From Alphaproteobacteria bacterium (GTDB lineage Bacteria; Pseudomonadota; Alphaproteobacteria; Micropepsales; Micropepsaceae), in the NCBI GenBank assembly GCA_017983635.1, contig JAGOBA010000009.1, positions 62,001 to 126,000 on the forward strand: DNA of 64,000 bases. Reading direction: 5' to 3'. This document shows, in pieces, positions 52,961 through 61,875 of this stretch; positions within the stretch are counted from its first letter, which is position 1, and each line of letters starts with the position of its first letter. The position numbers were made by a program, and so were the translations under genes. Under the pieces are notes generated by a model. It was not told the DNA's origin and ran no database searches. It saw only the letters and a list, made by a program, of their open reading frames with translations.

Positions 52961-53706
52961 ATGGCTAAGATTTTGATTCCGCTGCCGGCGACCGACTTCG
53001 ATCCGACGGAGACGGGGGTGCCTTGGCAGATGCTGACCGCGCGGGGGCATGCGGTTTCGTTTGCGACGCCCGAGGGTCAGGTGGCGGCGGCCGATCCGTT
53101 GATGGTGACTGGCAAAGGGCTTGGCTTGTTGGCGCCGCTGCTGCGCGCGAATGCCGACGGGCGGGCGGCCTATGCCGCGATGAGCGAGAGTGCGGCGTTT
53201 CGTTCGCCGCTCAGCTATGCCGCGATCGCCGGTTCGGCGTTCGATGCGCTGCTGCTGGCGGGTGGGCATGCGAGGGGGATGCGGCCCTATCTTGAATCGC
53301 CGGTCCTGCAGTCGCTGGTCGCGCAGTTCGTGATCGCGGCAAAGCCGGTCGGGGCGATTTGCCATGGTGTTCTACTGGCGGCGCGGTCGAAGACGCACTG
53401 GGGGACGTCGGTGTTGAACGGACGTAAGACGACGGCACTGACGCGGTCGATGGAGATGACGGCGTGGCGGCTGACCGCGCTTTATTTGGGCGACTATTAT
53501 CGGACCTACCCGGTGACGGTGGAGGACGAGGTGAGGGCCGTGCTGGCGGCGCCCGGCGATTTTTGGTTGGGCCGTCCTCGCTATCTAGGGATAGCGAGGC
53601 GCGGCCGGAGATCGGCTTCACTGTCAGGGACGGCAATTATTTGTCGGCGCGCTGGCCGGGGGATGCGCATAGGTTCGCGATCGACTTTGACCAGATGATC
53701 CGGTGA
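52961..53706 (+). pseudogene. DJ-1/PfpI-family protein, frameshifted
   Basis: From 52961 the frame encodes a class I glutamine-amidotransferase-like domain: KILIPLPATDFDPTE at the start, LLLAGGHARGMRPYLES, and the nucleophile Cys in VGAICHGVLLAAR. Near 53563 the frame changes: in the original frame the end is Arg-rich nonsense, whereas the next frame continues with PEIGFTVRDGNYLSARWPGD and stops at 53706, the family's normal ending. The change lies in a run of five T; one added T restores 248 codons. It may be a true frameshift or an assembly error. The protein would be a DJ-1-like hydrolase or chaperone. Confidence 0.8.
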
Positions 53707-53711
53707 GCGGG

Positions 53712-54107
53712 ATGGATGCGACGACGATCGAACGCAGTTTAGAACTGGTGGCCGAGCACGGGGATCCGGCGCCCGCGGTCTATCGGCGCTTGTTCGCCGC
53801 CTATCCCGACATGGAGGCGCTGTTCGTGCGTGATACGGACGGCAGTATTCGGGGCAACATGCTGAGCGAGGCGATAGCGGCGTTGCTCGATTTCATCGGC
53901 GGCAATCGCTATGGCGCGAATCTGATGCGGATCGAAGTCGTCAATCATGAAAACCTCGGCGTGCCACGGGAGATCTTTCCGGCGTTCTTCACTGCGATGC
54001 GCGATAGCTTTGCCGAGATACTGGGCGCTGCGTGGTCGAACGATATCGATCAAGCCTGGCGGGAGATGCTTGGCGAAATCGAGGCAACTCTGGCGGGCGT
54101 GTCGTAA
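53712..54107 (+). CDS. Globin-family protein
   Basis: A 131-residue globin-like protein. Helices A to C are IERSLELVAEHGDPAPAVYRRLFAAYPDMEALF, with the conserved Phe of the CD corner, DTDGSIRGNMLSEAIAALLDF forms E/F, and VNHENLGVPREIFPAFF contains the likely proximal His. A tryptophan-containing last helix (QAWREMLGEIEATL) follows. It probably binds haem. A GTG at 53703, overlapping the stop of the DJ-1 gene, is an alternative start, and the two genes are probably one operon. Confidence 0.8.
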   Translation: MDATTIERSLELVAEHGDPAPAVYRRLFAAYPDMEALFVRDTDGSIRGNMLSEAIAALLDFIGGNRYGANLMRIEVVNHENLGVPREIFPAFFTAMRDSFAEILGAAWSNDIDQAWREMLGEIEATLAGVS

Positions 54108-54130
54108 CTCTTTCGAGCAGGCGATGATTA

Positions 54131-54859
54131 ATGCGCGCATCGCCAGCTTGGCTGGCGGCGCGAAGTCGTGTACTCGCGGGGGCCATGTGGTTCGCGCGTT
54201 CTGCGTCTTTGATGATGGTGTTGGCAGCGGTGGTTTCGCCGCTGAAGGCCGACGTTGCGCGCGACGCGACGACGTGCAGCGACGAGAAAGCCTCGCTGGA
54301 GCGCGTCATCGATTCGTGCACAGGCGTGATCGACAGCGCCGAGGTTCAGCCTGCGATCAAGTATGCGGCTTATGTCCGACGGGCCGGGGCGCTGTTCGAG
54401 CACAAGGGCGAGCTTGAGCGCGCGATCGCGGACCTTGGTGAGGCATTGAAGCTGAAGCCGGACGATGCCGGCACCTTCGTGATGCGCGGGACGCTCTATC
54501 TGGCCAACAACGAGTTCGAGAAGGCGATTGCCGACTTTTCCGAGGCGTTGAAGATTGCGCCAGATAACGTCGACGCGCTGGGCAGCCGCGCCAATGCCTA
54601 TGTTCAATCCGGCGAGGGCGATAAGGCAATCGCCGACTACAACGAGGTGGTTCGCCTGAAGCCCACCGACGCCAGCGCGTTCTATGACCGCGGCGGGGCG
54701 TACGAGAAGAGGGAAGACTTCGACAAAGCGCGCGCCGACTACGAACAGGCGATCAGGCTGCAACGCGACTACGCCGGCGAGTTCCCCGACACCTGCTTTG
54801 GCATGAACGACAAGGGCGAACCGGGCCTCAAGAATTGGCCGGGGTGCGAGGAGAACTGA
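54131..54859 (+). CDS. Secreted TPR-repeat protein
   Basis: A 242-residue protein. The N-terminus has a signal-like segment ending LAAVVSPLKADVA (from 54185 if the second Met is used). Four TPR units follow: IKYAAYVRRAGALFEHKGELERAI, DDAGTFVMRGTLYLANNEFEKAI, DNVDALGSRANAYVQSGEGDKAI and DASAFYDRGGAYEKREDFDKA, each 34 residues. TPRs mediate protein contacts; partners are unknown. Four Cys in the non-repeat ends could form disulfides in the periplasm. Start site uncertain. Confidence 0.82.
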   Translation: MRASPAWLAARSRVLAGAMWFARSASLMMVLAAVVSPLKADVARDATTCSDEKASLERVIDSCTGVIDSAEVQPAIKYAAYVRRAGALFEHKGELERAIADLGEALKLKPDDAGTFVMRGTLYLANNEFEKAIADFSEALKIAPDNVDALGSRANAYVQSGEGDKAIADYNEVVRLKPTDASAFYDRGGAYEKREDFDKARADYEQAIRLQRDYAGEFPDTCFGMNDKGEPGLKNWPGCEEN

Positions 54860-54967
54860 CGTTTTGGTCAGGCACCTCGCCGTTTGTCACGCTTACGCCA
54901 TGTTTTCTTGCGACCTTGATTCCCAAGAATAGGCGCGCTTTGCTTGGCGCCAGAGGCGGAGACTTGA

Positions 54968-55489
54968 ATGGCGCGGGAATCGGGTGGTGGTTTTGGGTGG
55001 TTCATTATTGGCGTCGCGGTTGGCGCGGCGGCGGTCTATTGGGGACCGAACTACTATCGGCAATATGTGCAGAAGGCGCCGCCAATGGGTAGTGTGCGCG
55101 TTGAAGTTGCCTCGGACTACACGCCGGGCGTTTGGCATCGCATGGTGCAATTCGAGATCGAGTACAGCCGCTTCAAAGCGAACGGGCAGAATTGGGATTG
55201 GCCGATGAAGGCGCCGGAGCTGCAGCTTTGCGTGCGCGAGGGTGGTGAGTATCGCAAGTGTTTGGGGCCGCTCGATAAGGAGCTTGCCGCGTGCCAGGGC
55301 CAGTTCCGTTGCACGACCGCGCCGATCCGCGTGCCGGATGTGGCGTTCACGGTCGAGCTCAACGAGTGGGACGACTATAACCAGCCCGACCCGATCGGCA
55401 TGGTCGATTGCAACGTCGGGCAGACGTGCAAGTTTCCGCTCGGCGTCTTGACCGTGCGCGATGCCGGCACGGCGCCGCCGACGAAATAG
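54968..55489 (+). CDS. Hypothetical membrane-anchored protein
   Basis: A 173-residue protein with an N-terminal membrane helix (about 8-28, FGWFIIGVAVGAAAVYWGP) and a periplasmic beta-rich domain with six Cys, including CVREGGEYRKCLGP and CQGQFRCTTAP, likely disulfide-bonded. I do not recognise it. An AGAGGCGGAG stretch precedes the ATG. It follows the TPR gene by 108 bp and converges on the PLC/P1-like gene. Confidence 0.65.
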   Translation: MARESGGGFGWFIIGVAVGAAAVYWGPNYYRQYVQKAPPMGSVRVEVASDYTPGVWHRMVQFEIEYSRFKANGQNWDWPMKAPELQLCVREGGEYRKCLGPLDKELAACQGQFRCTTAPIRVPDVAFTVELNEWDDYNQPDPIGMVDCNVGQTCKFPLGVLTVRDAGTAPPTK

Positions 55490-55496
55490 CGCCTCG

Positions 55497-57059
55497 TTAC
55501 GCGGCGCGCTTCGACGCTACGCTTTTCGCGGCGGCAATCCATTTGTCGATGTCTTCGCGGGTTGGCGGGTTGGCGTCGCGGAGGACTCGTTGACCGTCAC
55601 CGGTTTCGCAAAATTCTTCGATCATGTTGAGCAGCATGTCGCCGTCGGCGTTGGCGAGGTCGTCGGCGTCGCGCACGGCGGCCGCCACGAGCAGTTGGGC
55701 GGCGACGCTCGTCATGTTCGGGACGGTGCAGGCGAGTTCGGCTTGCGATTGCCAGTCGCGTATGACGCTGGCCGAGATGTGCTTGAACTTGATCTGTGCC
55801 GCCGCGCCGTCGGGCGAGGCGGAGAGGAGGTCTTTCACCGTCCGAATGCCGGCGACGCTCAGGCGGCTTGCGGTTTTCGCGCCGATCGAGGGTGCTTCTT
55901 CGACCGGAGCGTCGAGGGTTAGGCGCACGCGCGGGCCCTGGGCCGCTAGAGCGGCGGGCTTTTCCGTCGTTGCGGGCGCGGGCTTGGCGGCGGGGGCGGC
56001 CTTGGCCTTTGCGACCGGTGCGGGCTTCGGTTCCATCTTCGGCTTGGCGGCCTTGACCACTTTGCGTTTGGTCACGCGGGCGGGGGCGCCGGTGCCGTGC
56101 GCGGTGCCGGTTTCGCGCGGCCATTGTGCGTCGAGTGTCGAGAGCGGCTTCTTCAGGACTTCGTTCGCGTGGAGCTCGCGCACGACCTTGTCGTCGTCGG
56201 GGAGCGTGGCGCGCAGTTTGCCGGTCTTTTGGAACTCCTCATACATGCGGGCGACCAGCATGCGTTCGCCGGCGTTCGCGATCTGCTTCAAGACGGCGTT
56301 CACCGGCACTTTCATAGCGGCGAAGAATGTGTCGAGGGTCAGCGATACTTTCGGCGGCGCCACGGCTGCTTCGGCGAAGGCGCGCTCGAAGATGCGGGCG
56401 AGCATGATCGAGGCGTAGCCGAGCAGTTTTGCCACGATGTCCTTCAGTTCCTGATCGAGGCCCGCTTCCGGATTCTTCACGCCGGCTGCGAAGTTGTAGT
56501 GGTCGACGACGGTTTCGTAGTGCGGGTTCGAGGTCTTGGCGCCGTTCCTGACCATCTGCTCCAGCCAGTCGTTGCCGCCGGGCACTTGGACCTCGGGATG
56601 GCCGCCGAGGTCGATTTCTAGGATCTGCTGCAGCTTCGCGTAGCTCTTCGAGAAGCTCCACTCGACGGCGCGGTGGATCGTGTTTTCCTCTTCCGTTTGG
56701 CCGGTGTGGAATGGTTGAACCGGATCGACGGCGTAGTGGCTCATAACGCCCGCGCAGTAGACGGCTTGCGACCAGTCCTTGATTTGCAGCGCGCGCACGG
56801 TGCGGCGGTACCATTCGCGTGCAGCGGCCGGCGCGCCGCCCCAATCGCCTTCGCGCACGTGCAGGACGTGGTTCTTGAAGTCTTTGAATACCTCGTCGGG
56901 AGCCTTTGCGCCTTCAAGCAGCTCCTTGTGATGATGCAGGAAGAGATTGCGCCAGAGTTCGGCGTTGTCGCCCTTCAAATGGCGCAAGGCATCGACCGCG
57001 AGCCGATGATGGTTGCTGCGGCAGGCGGAATTCATCACCAAACGAAAGAGCAAAGACAT
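55497..57059 (-). CDS. PLC/P1-nuclease-like zinc domain fused to DUF4332
   Basis: A 520-residue protein. Residues about 15-260 look like the zinc phospholipase C/S1-P1 nuclease fold: NHHRLAVDALRHLKGD, LFLHHHKELLEG, then MSHYAVDPVQPFHTG and NTIHRAVEW supply the His/Asp ligands. A basic Ala/Pro/Lys-rich linker (about 335-385) follows, then a C-terminal DUF4332-like helix-hairpin-helix part with PSIGAKTASRLSVAGIRTVKDLL and VPNMTSVAAQLLVAA. No signal peptide is visible, unusual for PLC-type enzymes. The pair of domains suggests a zinc enzyme that touches nucleic acid; that is inference. Confidence 0.75.
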   Translation of the reverse strand: MSLLFRLVMNSACRSNHHRLAVDALRHLKGDNAELWRNLFLHHHKELLEGAKAPDEVFKDFKNHVLHVREGDWGGAPAAAREWYRRTVRALQIKDWSQAVYCAGVMSHYAVDPVQPFHTGQTEEENTIHRAVEWSFSKSYAKLQQILEIDLGGHPEVQVPGGNDWLEQMVRNGAKTSNPHYETVVDHYNFAAGVKNPEAGLDQELKDIVAKLLGYASIMLARIFERAFAEAAVAPPKVSLTLDTFFAAMKVPVNAVLKQIANAGERMLVARMYEEFQKTGKLRATLPDDDKVVRELHANEVLKKPLSTLDAQWPRETGTAHGTGAPARVTKRKVVKAAKPKMEPKPAPVAKAKAAPAAKPAPATTEKPAALAAQGPRVRLTLDAPVEEAPSIGAKTASRLSVAGIRTVKDLLSASPDGAAAQIKFKHISASVIRDWQSQAELACTVPNMTSVAAQLLVAAAVRDADDLANADGDMLLNMIEEFCETGDGQRVLRDANPPTREDIDKWIAAAKSVASKRAA

Positions 57060-57175
57060 TACGGACGGCCCCCAGAATCAGAAGTGTTAATGCTGGAGGG
57101 CGCCGGTTAACGACCCATTAAGGAATGTGGCGTGCCGCTTACATCTGCGGGTTTTTCGCGAGACGGAGCGTGACG

Positions 57176-57547
57176 TTATCGCCCACAATAGGCTTCAAGG
57201 CGGTAGCCGTCGGGATCGATGACGAAGGCGGCGTAGTAGTTGTCGCCGTAGTCGGCGCGCAGGCCGGGTTTGCCGTTGTCCTTGCCGCCGGTCGCGAGAG
57301 CCGTTTTGTGGAAGGCATCGACGCTTTTGCGGGTGGGTGCTTCGAAGCAGAAGTGGAGGCCCGAGGCCATGTCGGCTGGCACCGGCTTTTCGCTCTTGCC
57401 GATCCACAGGACGACGGCGTCGGCGCCGTAGCCCAAGGAGTCGGCCCCTTCGCTCAGGCACTTGTAGCCGAGGGGTTTTAGCGCTTCATCGTAGAATTTC
57501 TTGGTTTTGGCGATGTTCTTCACGCCGATGGAAACATGGTTGAGCAT
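57176..57547 (-). CDS. VOC (glyoxalase-like) family protein
   Basis: A 123-residue single VOC domain. It starts LNHVSIGVKNIAKTKKFYDEAL, with His3 as a likely metal ligand, has SGLHFCFEAPTRKSVDAFH in the middle and DPDGYRLEAYCG at the end with the second ligand Glu. Such proteins act as lyases or dioxygenases, often on glutathione adducts; substrate unknown. It is divergent from the AraC regulator 83 bp away, which may control it. Confidence 0.88.
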   Translation of the reverse strand: MLNHVSIGVKNIAKTKKFYDEALKPLGYKCLSEGADSLGYGADAVVLWIGKSEKPVPADMASGLHFCFEAPTRKSVDAFHKTALATGGKDNGKPGLRADYGDNYYAAFVIDPDGYRLEAYCGR

Positions 57548-57630
57548 GGCGATCTCCTTGATGCCGATGCATGGGAGGATTGCGCGGGCGGTCTTGGTTC
57601 GGCTTGGGAGAAATTGCTATCCTTGTGCCC

Positions 57631-58467
57631 ATGCTTGAGAAGATCCGAGCCCCGACCATCAGTTCACGCGCCGTCGCCCAAGGGCACGGGTGGACGATCA
57701 CGGACGTCGTCTGCCGGGCGGGGCCGGAAGACCGGCCCTACGAAGAGCAGCACGGCCACATGTCGATTGCGGCGGTGTTGTCGGGGACGTTTCGGTATCG
57801 CGCCGCGTCGGGGACGGCGCTGCTGCATCCAGGCGCCCTGTTGCTCGGCAATGCGGGGACATGTTTCGAATGCGGGCACCAGCACGGGCGCGGCGACCGC
57901 TGCATGGCGTTTCACATCGACCGCGCGCTGTTTGAGGAAGTCGCGGCGAGTGCTGCGGGGTCGAGTCGGCTTGCGTTCGGTACGCCGATGATGCCCGCGA
58001 TGCCGGAGCTTCTGCCGACCTTGGTCGAGATCGAGGCGCTTAGCGAGCGGGCGCGGCGGATGGCAGCGGAGTCGCTGGTGATCAGACTGGTGGAGCGTGT
58101 AAGCGAGGCCCTATCGGGCGCGCCGCGACGTACAGTGCCGGCGCGTGGCGACGAGCGGCGGATCAGCATCGCGCTGCGGCACATCGAGCGCCATGCGGAT
58201 GAGGCGCTCGATCTCGACTCGTTGGCGGGGCTTGCCGCCATGAGCAAGTATCATTTCCTACGCACGTTCCGCCGTGTGACGGGGCTGACGCCGTACAAGT
58301 ATCTGCTCGGAATCCGGATGCGGCGCGCAGCGGTGCGGCTGGCCACGAGCGACGCGCCGGTTGCGGCGATCGCGTTCGACGCCGGGTTCGGCGATCTCTC
58401 GACGTTCAACAACCGGTTTCGCGATCTCTTCGGCGCGACACCGACGAAGTTCCGGGCGGCAGCATAA
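57631..58467 (+). CDS. AraC-family transcriptional regulator
   Basis: A 278-residue regulator. The N-terminal part is cupin-like with HGHMSIAAVLSGTFRYR and LLGNAGTCFECGHQHGRGD (possible metal-binding Cys and His). The C-terminal double HTH is ALDLDSLAGLAAMSKYHFLRTFRRVTGLTPYKYLLGIRMRRA and VAAIAFDAGFGDLSTFNNRFR, a textbook AraC signature. The Met at 57631 starts before the cupin part. It is divergent from the VOC gene, a likely target. Confidence 0.9.
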   Translation: MLEKIRAPTISSRAVAQGHGWTITDVVCRAGPEDRPYEEQHGHMSIAAVLSGTFRYRAASGTALLHPGALLLGNAGTCFECGHQHGRGDRCMAFHIDRALFEEVAASAAGSSRLAFGTPMMPAMPELLPTLVEIEALSERARRMAAESLVIRLVERVSEALSGAPRRTVPARGDERRISIALRHIERHADEALDLDSLAGLAAMSKYHFLRTFRRVTGLTPYKYLLGIRMRRAAVRLATSDAPVAAIAFDAGFGDLSTFNNRFRDLFGATPTKFRAAA

Positions 58468-58492
58468 TGCGGTTGCGTTGTCGAAAGCGCTT

Positions 58493-59272
58493 CTACTGCA
58501 TAAACCAGCCGTGGCTGACCACGACCGACTGACCCGTTAGGGCGTTCGAGGGGAAGGCGGCCAGGAAGACGGCGGTTTCGGCGACATCTTCGACAGTGGT
58601 GAACTCGCCATCGACGGTTTCTTTCAACATCACCTTTTTGATCACGTCGTCTTCGCTGATGCCGAGCGCTTTCGCTTGTTCGGGGATCTGTTTGTCGACG
58701 AGCGGGGTGCGCACGAAGCCCGGGCAGATGACGTTGGCGCGCACGCCGTGGGCCGCGCCTTCTTTGGCCACGACTTTGGCAAGGCCGATGAGGCCGTGCT
58801 TTGCGGTGACATAGGGGGCTTTCAGCTGCGAGGCTTCTTTCGAGTGGACGGAGCCCATGTAGATGATGCTGCCGCCGGTCTTCTGCGCATACATTTGGCG
58901 AAGCGCCGCGCGCGTGGTCAGGAACGCGCCGTCGAGGTGGATCGCCAGCATCTTCTTCCATTTCGCGAAGTCGAATTGGTCGACGCGTTCGACGATTTGG
59001 ATGCCGGCGTTGGAGATCATGACGTCGATCTTGCCGAACGCCTTTACTGCCTTTGCCATGCCGGCGTCGACTTGGGCTTCGTCGGTCACGTCCATCGCGA
59101 CGCCCACGGCCTTCGACGGGCCGCCAAGTTCCTTTGCGACGGCGTCGGCGCCCTCTTGGTTCAAGTCTGCGATGACGACTCTCGCGCCTTCGCGCACGAA
59201 GATGATGGCGATTTCCTTGCCGATGCCGCTGGCGGCGCCGGTGATGACGGCGACTTTGTCTTTGAGGCGCAT
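58493..59272 (-). CDS. bdhA: 3-hydroxybutyrate dehydrogenase (SDR)
   Basis: A 259-residue classical SDR. It has [25 protein letters not shown], the catalytic Ser in [16 protein letters not shown], and the Tyr/Lys in [12 protein letters not shown]. The [19 protein letters not shown] and [15 protein letters not shown] stretches are those I know from D-3-hydroxybutyrate dehydrogenases. It interconverts hydroxybutyrate and acetoacetate in PHB use, which fits with the phasin-like gene at 2216-2692. It ends 25 bp from the AraC gene stop, tail to tail. Confidence 0.88.
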   Translation of the reverse strand: MRLKDKVAVITGAASGIGKEIAIIFVREGARVVIADLNQEGADAVAKELGGPSKAVGVAMDVTDEAQVDAGMAKAVKAFGKIDVMISNAGIQIVERVDQFDFAKWKKMLAIHLDGAFLTTRAALRQMYAQKTGGSIIYMGSVHSKEASQLKAPYVTAKHGLIGLAKVVAKEGAAHGVRANVICPGFVRTPLVDKQIPEQAKALGISEDDVIKKVMLKETVDGEFTTVEDVAETAVFLAAFPSNALTGQSVVVSHGWFMQ

Positions 59273-59433
59273 GGGCGAATCCTTCCTGAAGAGGGCTTAT
59301 CGCTTATGCGCCTTGGGGATGGGCGCGGCAACTCTATCGGCGAACACGGCGGTGGAGGGTTGATTGAGCGTATCAAGGTTGAATGACGGTTGGGCGGAGC
59401 GTATCGGCGAGAGACGTTCTAAGGAGCTGTCTG

Positions 59434-60501
59434 ATGACCGCCGCCGAACCTGCCGGACTTGCCCGCGTTGTCGAATCGATCGAGCAGCAGATCGTTTGGT
59501 GCCGGGAGTTTTCGTCGCCGTTTACGGCGGGGGTGTTGGAGCTTGTTCGCGACAATCTGGCGAAGGGTGGGGCGTTAGCACCTCTGGTGCTGCCGTGGCC
59601 GGGCGAACCGGTGCGCGACGTGCTGGCGCTTCGGCTTGCGGGCGTGCTGCAAATGATGGCGCGCACGGGCTTGGCGCCGGGGTTGGTGCCGTTCTATCCG
59701 GCGGGTAGCGGGCGGCAGGACGCTGTTGCGTTCGCGCACGAGATCGAGTCGGCGGTTGGCGCGAACGCGGAATTCGTGCGCACGTTCATCTCTCGGCCGC
59801 CGCAGACGAATGAGATCGGGCGTTCGGCGGCGTTGATGCCGGCCTACGCGATGATTGCGAAGCAAACGGGCCTGCCGCTGCGCATCTTGGAGGTCGGCGC
59901 GAGTGCCGGGCTCAATCTGATGTGGGATCGCTTTCGGTATCGCTTGGGCGAGCACGAGATCGGCGATCGACATTCGCCGGTGACGGTGACGGCGGAATGG
60001 CGCGGCGCGTGGCCCAAGCTCGAGGCTCTGCCGCGCGTGGTGGAGCGGCGCGGTTGCGATCGCACGCCGATTGATCTGACCTTGCCTGGTGAAGCCGACC
60101 GGTTGATGTCGTATGTGTGGCCGGATCAGGTTGAGCGGGTGAAACGGCTTGAGGGTGCGATCGCGCTGGCGCAGCAGGTGAGGCCGGTCGTGGACAAGAT
60201 GGATGCCGGCGAGTGGCTTGAGCAGCAGCTCCGCACGCCGGTGCCCGGCGTCGTTACCGTCGTCGCGCACACGATTGCGTGGATGTATTTTTCTGCGGAG
60301 ACGATGCGTCATGCTCATGGCGCGTTGGAAGGCGCTGGTGCAAGGGCGAGTGCTGCAGCTCCGTTGGCGCGGGTGTCGTTGGAGCACTACGCGCTCGACA
60401 AGCCGCCGGCACTAAAGGTGACGACATGGCCCAGCGGCGAAACGCGAACGATCGCGAACGCGCATGCTCACGGCGCGTGGGTGGCGTGGTTGGAGGGATA
60501 G
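59434..60501 (+). CDS. DUF2332-family protein
   Basis: A 355-residue protein of DUF2332. The family features NEIGRSAALMPAYAMIA and LRILEVGASAGLNLMWDRFRY are visible; the second resembles the nucleotide-binding glycine motif of methyltransferases (EVGASAG). Function not established. The ATG at 59434 has AAGGAG eight bases upstream and was preferred to a longer frame from 59383. It lies upstream of the hydroxylase operon but with its own unit, separated by dyad operators. Confidence 0.85.
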   Translation: MTAAEPAGLARVVESIEQQIVWCREFSSPFTAGVLELVRDNLAKGGALAPLVLPWPGEPVRDVLALRLAGVLQMMARTGLAPGLVPFYPAGSGRQDAVAFAHEIESAVGANAEFVRTFISRPPQTNEIGRSAALMPAYAMIAKQTGLPLRILEVGASAGLNLMWDRFRYRLGEHEIGDRHSPVTVTAEWRGAWPKLEALPRVVERRGCDRTPIDLTLPGEADRLMSYVWPDQVERVKRLEGAIALAQQVRPVVDKMDAGEWLEQQLRTPVPGVVTVVAHTIAWMYFSAETMRHAHGALEGAGARASAAAPLARVSLEHYALDKPPALKVTTWPSGETRTIANAHAHGAWVAWLEG

Positions 60502-60509
60502 CGATCCAT

Positions 60510-60529
60510 ATTGACAACGATATTGTCAT
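60510..60529. promoter_or_regulatory. Operator 1 of the hydroxylase-MarR operon
   Basis: ATTGACAACGATATTGTCAT is a dyad: GACAA and TTGTC flank a five-base centre at 60513-60527. Its TTGACA (60511-60516) also suits a -35 box, with TAGATA 17 bp on as a weak -10. A MarR gene lies in the operon it precedes, so autoregulation is likely. Confidence 0.7.
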
Positions 60530-60539
60530 TTATTAGATA

Positions 60540-60558
60540 TTGACAATATTGCTGTCAA
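60540..60558. promoter_or_regulatory. Operator 2 of the hydroxylase-MarR operon
   Basis: TTGACAATATTGCTGTCAA is a second dyad, TTGACA and TGTCAA with a seven-base centre. It shares the GACAA/ATATTG core with operator 1 and lies about 30 bp from it and 13 bp before the ATG of the hydroxylase gene. A repressor on both would cover the promoter and ribosome site. Confidence 0.7.
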
Positions 60559-60571
60559 ATGGAGATGCGCT

Positions 60572-61423
60572 ATGGACTCTCGCGTGGTTGAAGCGTTTCT
60601 GCGGTCGGCCTTCGATCCGCTGCAGTATGCGGCGTTTTTCGGGGTGTTCCTGATCTTCGCGCTGTTGGAGACGGTCGCGCCGCGCGACCCGTCCACGCCC
60701 GAGCGGCTGTGGCGCTGGCCGGCGAATGTGCTGCTCACCATCCTCAACGTCGGGGTTATGGGCGCGATCCCGGTGAGCATGATTGCGGCTGCAGATTTCG
60801 CGCAAGCGACCCGTGTTGGACTCGTCAATGTCATTCAGATGCCGGTCGAGGCGGCGTTTGCGGTCGGCTTTCTGGGGCGGGCGTTCTTGTCGTGGGGGAC
60901 ACATTTTCTGAACCACAAGGTGCCGTTCTTGTGGGCAATCCATCGGGTGCATCATGTCGATACGCGGCTCGATGTTTCTTCGACGGTACGGTTTCATCCG
61001 CTGGAGTTCGTGTTCACGACGCCGATGGCGCTGGCCGGTGTGGTCGTGATCGGGGTGCCGCCGCTCGCGCTCTTGGTCTATGAGCTGATGGACGCGAGCG
61101 TGACGGTGTTCAGTCACGCGAACGTGCGGTTGCCCCGGTGGATCGATCGGCCGTTGCGGCTTTTCATTGTGACGCCGGATGTGCACCGCGTGCATCACTC
61201 GTCGTATCAGCCCGAGACCGACAGCAACTTCGGTGCGGTGCTCACGATTTGGGATCGCGTGCTCGGCACCTATCGCAGTAAGCCTGCGGCGGCGCTCGCC
61301 GAACAGGAAAACGGTTTGAGCGAGGTGCAAGACTCGCGTAGCCGTAACATCTTCTGGCTGCTGGTCCTGCCGTTTATCGAGCTTAGGGCGCGGACAGTCA
61401 AATTCGCCAAGGGCAAGTCATGA
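60572..61423 (+). CDS. Sterol desaturase/fatty-acid hydroxylase family protein
   Basis: A 283-residue membrane di-iron enzyme. The His clusters are THFLNHK, IHRVHHVD and VHRVHHS, plus FSHANVRLP, in the family order, within about four membrane helices. It hydroxylates or desaturates a lipid. A GGAG site lies seven bases before the ATG. It overlaps the MarR gene by ATGA. Two dyads just upstream suggest repression by that MarR protein. A related enzyme is at 44259-45107. Confidence 0.88.
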   Translation: MDSRVVEAFLRSAFDPLQYAAFFGVFLIFALLETVAPRDPSTPERLWRWPANVLLTILNVGVMGAIPVSMIAAADFAQATRVGLVNVIQMPVEAAFAVGFLGRAFLSWGTHFLNHKVPFLWAIHRVHHVDTRLDVSSTVRFHPLEFVFTTPMALAGVVVIGVPPLALLVYELMDASVTVFSHANVRLPRWIDRPLRLFIVTPDVHRVHHSSYQPETDSNFGAVLTIWDRVLGTYRSKPAAALAEQENGLSEVQDSRSRNIFWLLVLPFIELRARTVKFAKGKS

Positions 61424-61875
61424 CGAAGAGCGAGAAGATGGTGGCGCTGACGCAAGCCGTGCGCAGCGTGTTCAACCGGCTAAAGGCAATGGGCGACGGG
61501 CTGCACGGCGATCTTCAGGTGACGACGGCGATGCGCGCGGTGATGGAGACGTTGTCGGCCTCCGGCGCGATGACGGTGCCGCAGATCGCCAAGAACAAGG
61601 GCGTGACGCGGCAGCACATTCAACTGTTGGCGGACGCTTTGTGCGAGCAGGGGTTGGCGATCATGAAAGAGAACCCGGCGCACCGGCGTTCGTCGCTGAT
61701 CGCGCTGACGGAGAAGGGGCAGCGCACGTTCGCAAAGATGCAGGCGCGCGAGGTGCCGGTGATCGAAGCGTTGGCCGAAGATTTCAGTGTGCAGGATTTG
61801 GAGCGCGCGACGTTGGTGCTCAACCGGATCGCGGCGCATCTCGATGCGCGTTTGAACGGGGAGGGGGGCGAATGA
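61420..61875 (+). CDS. MarR-family regulator
   Basis: A 151-residue winged-helix regulator. Helix-turn-helix MTVPQIAKNKGVTRQHIQLLADALCEQGL and wing RRSSLIALTEKGQRTFAKMQ are typical of MarR proteins, flanked by dimerisation helices. It lies between a lipid hydroxylase and a methyltransferase gene with ATGA overlaps on both sides. The operon's upstream dyads (GACAA...TTGTC) have the symmetry of MarR sites, so it probably represses its own operon until a phenolic or lipophilic ligand binds. Confidence 0.88.
   Translation: MTKSEKMVALTQAVRSVFNRLKAMGDGLHGDLQVTTAMRAVMETLSASGAMTVPQIAKNKGVTRQHIQLLADALCEQGLAIMKENPAHRRSSLIALTEKGQRTFAKMQAREVPVIEALAEDFSVQDLERATLVLNRIAAHLDARLNGEGGE

Noticed and set aside
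57120..57180. Leftward frame past the VOC stop reading DNVTLRLAKNPQM as a gene end
   Set aside because: It needs a shifted frame overlapping the intact VOC C-terminus, and the VOC protein already ends at the normal family position.
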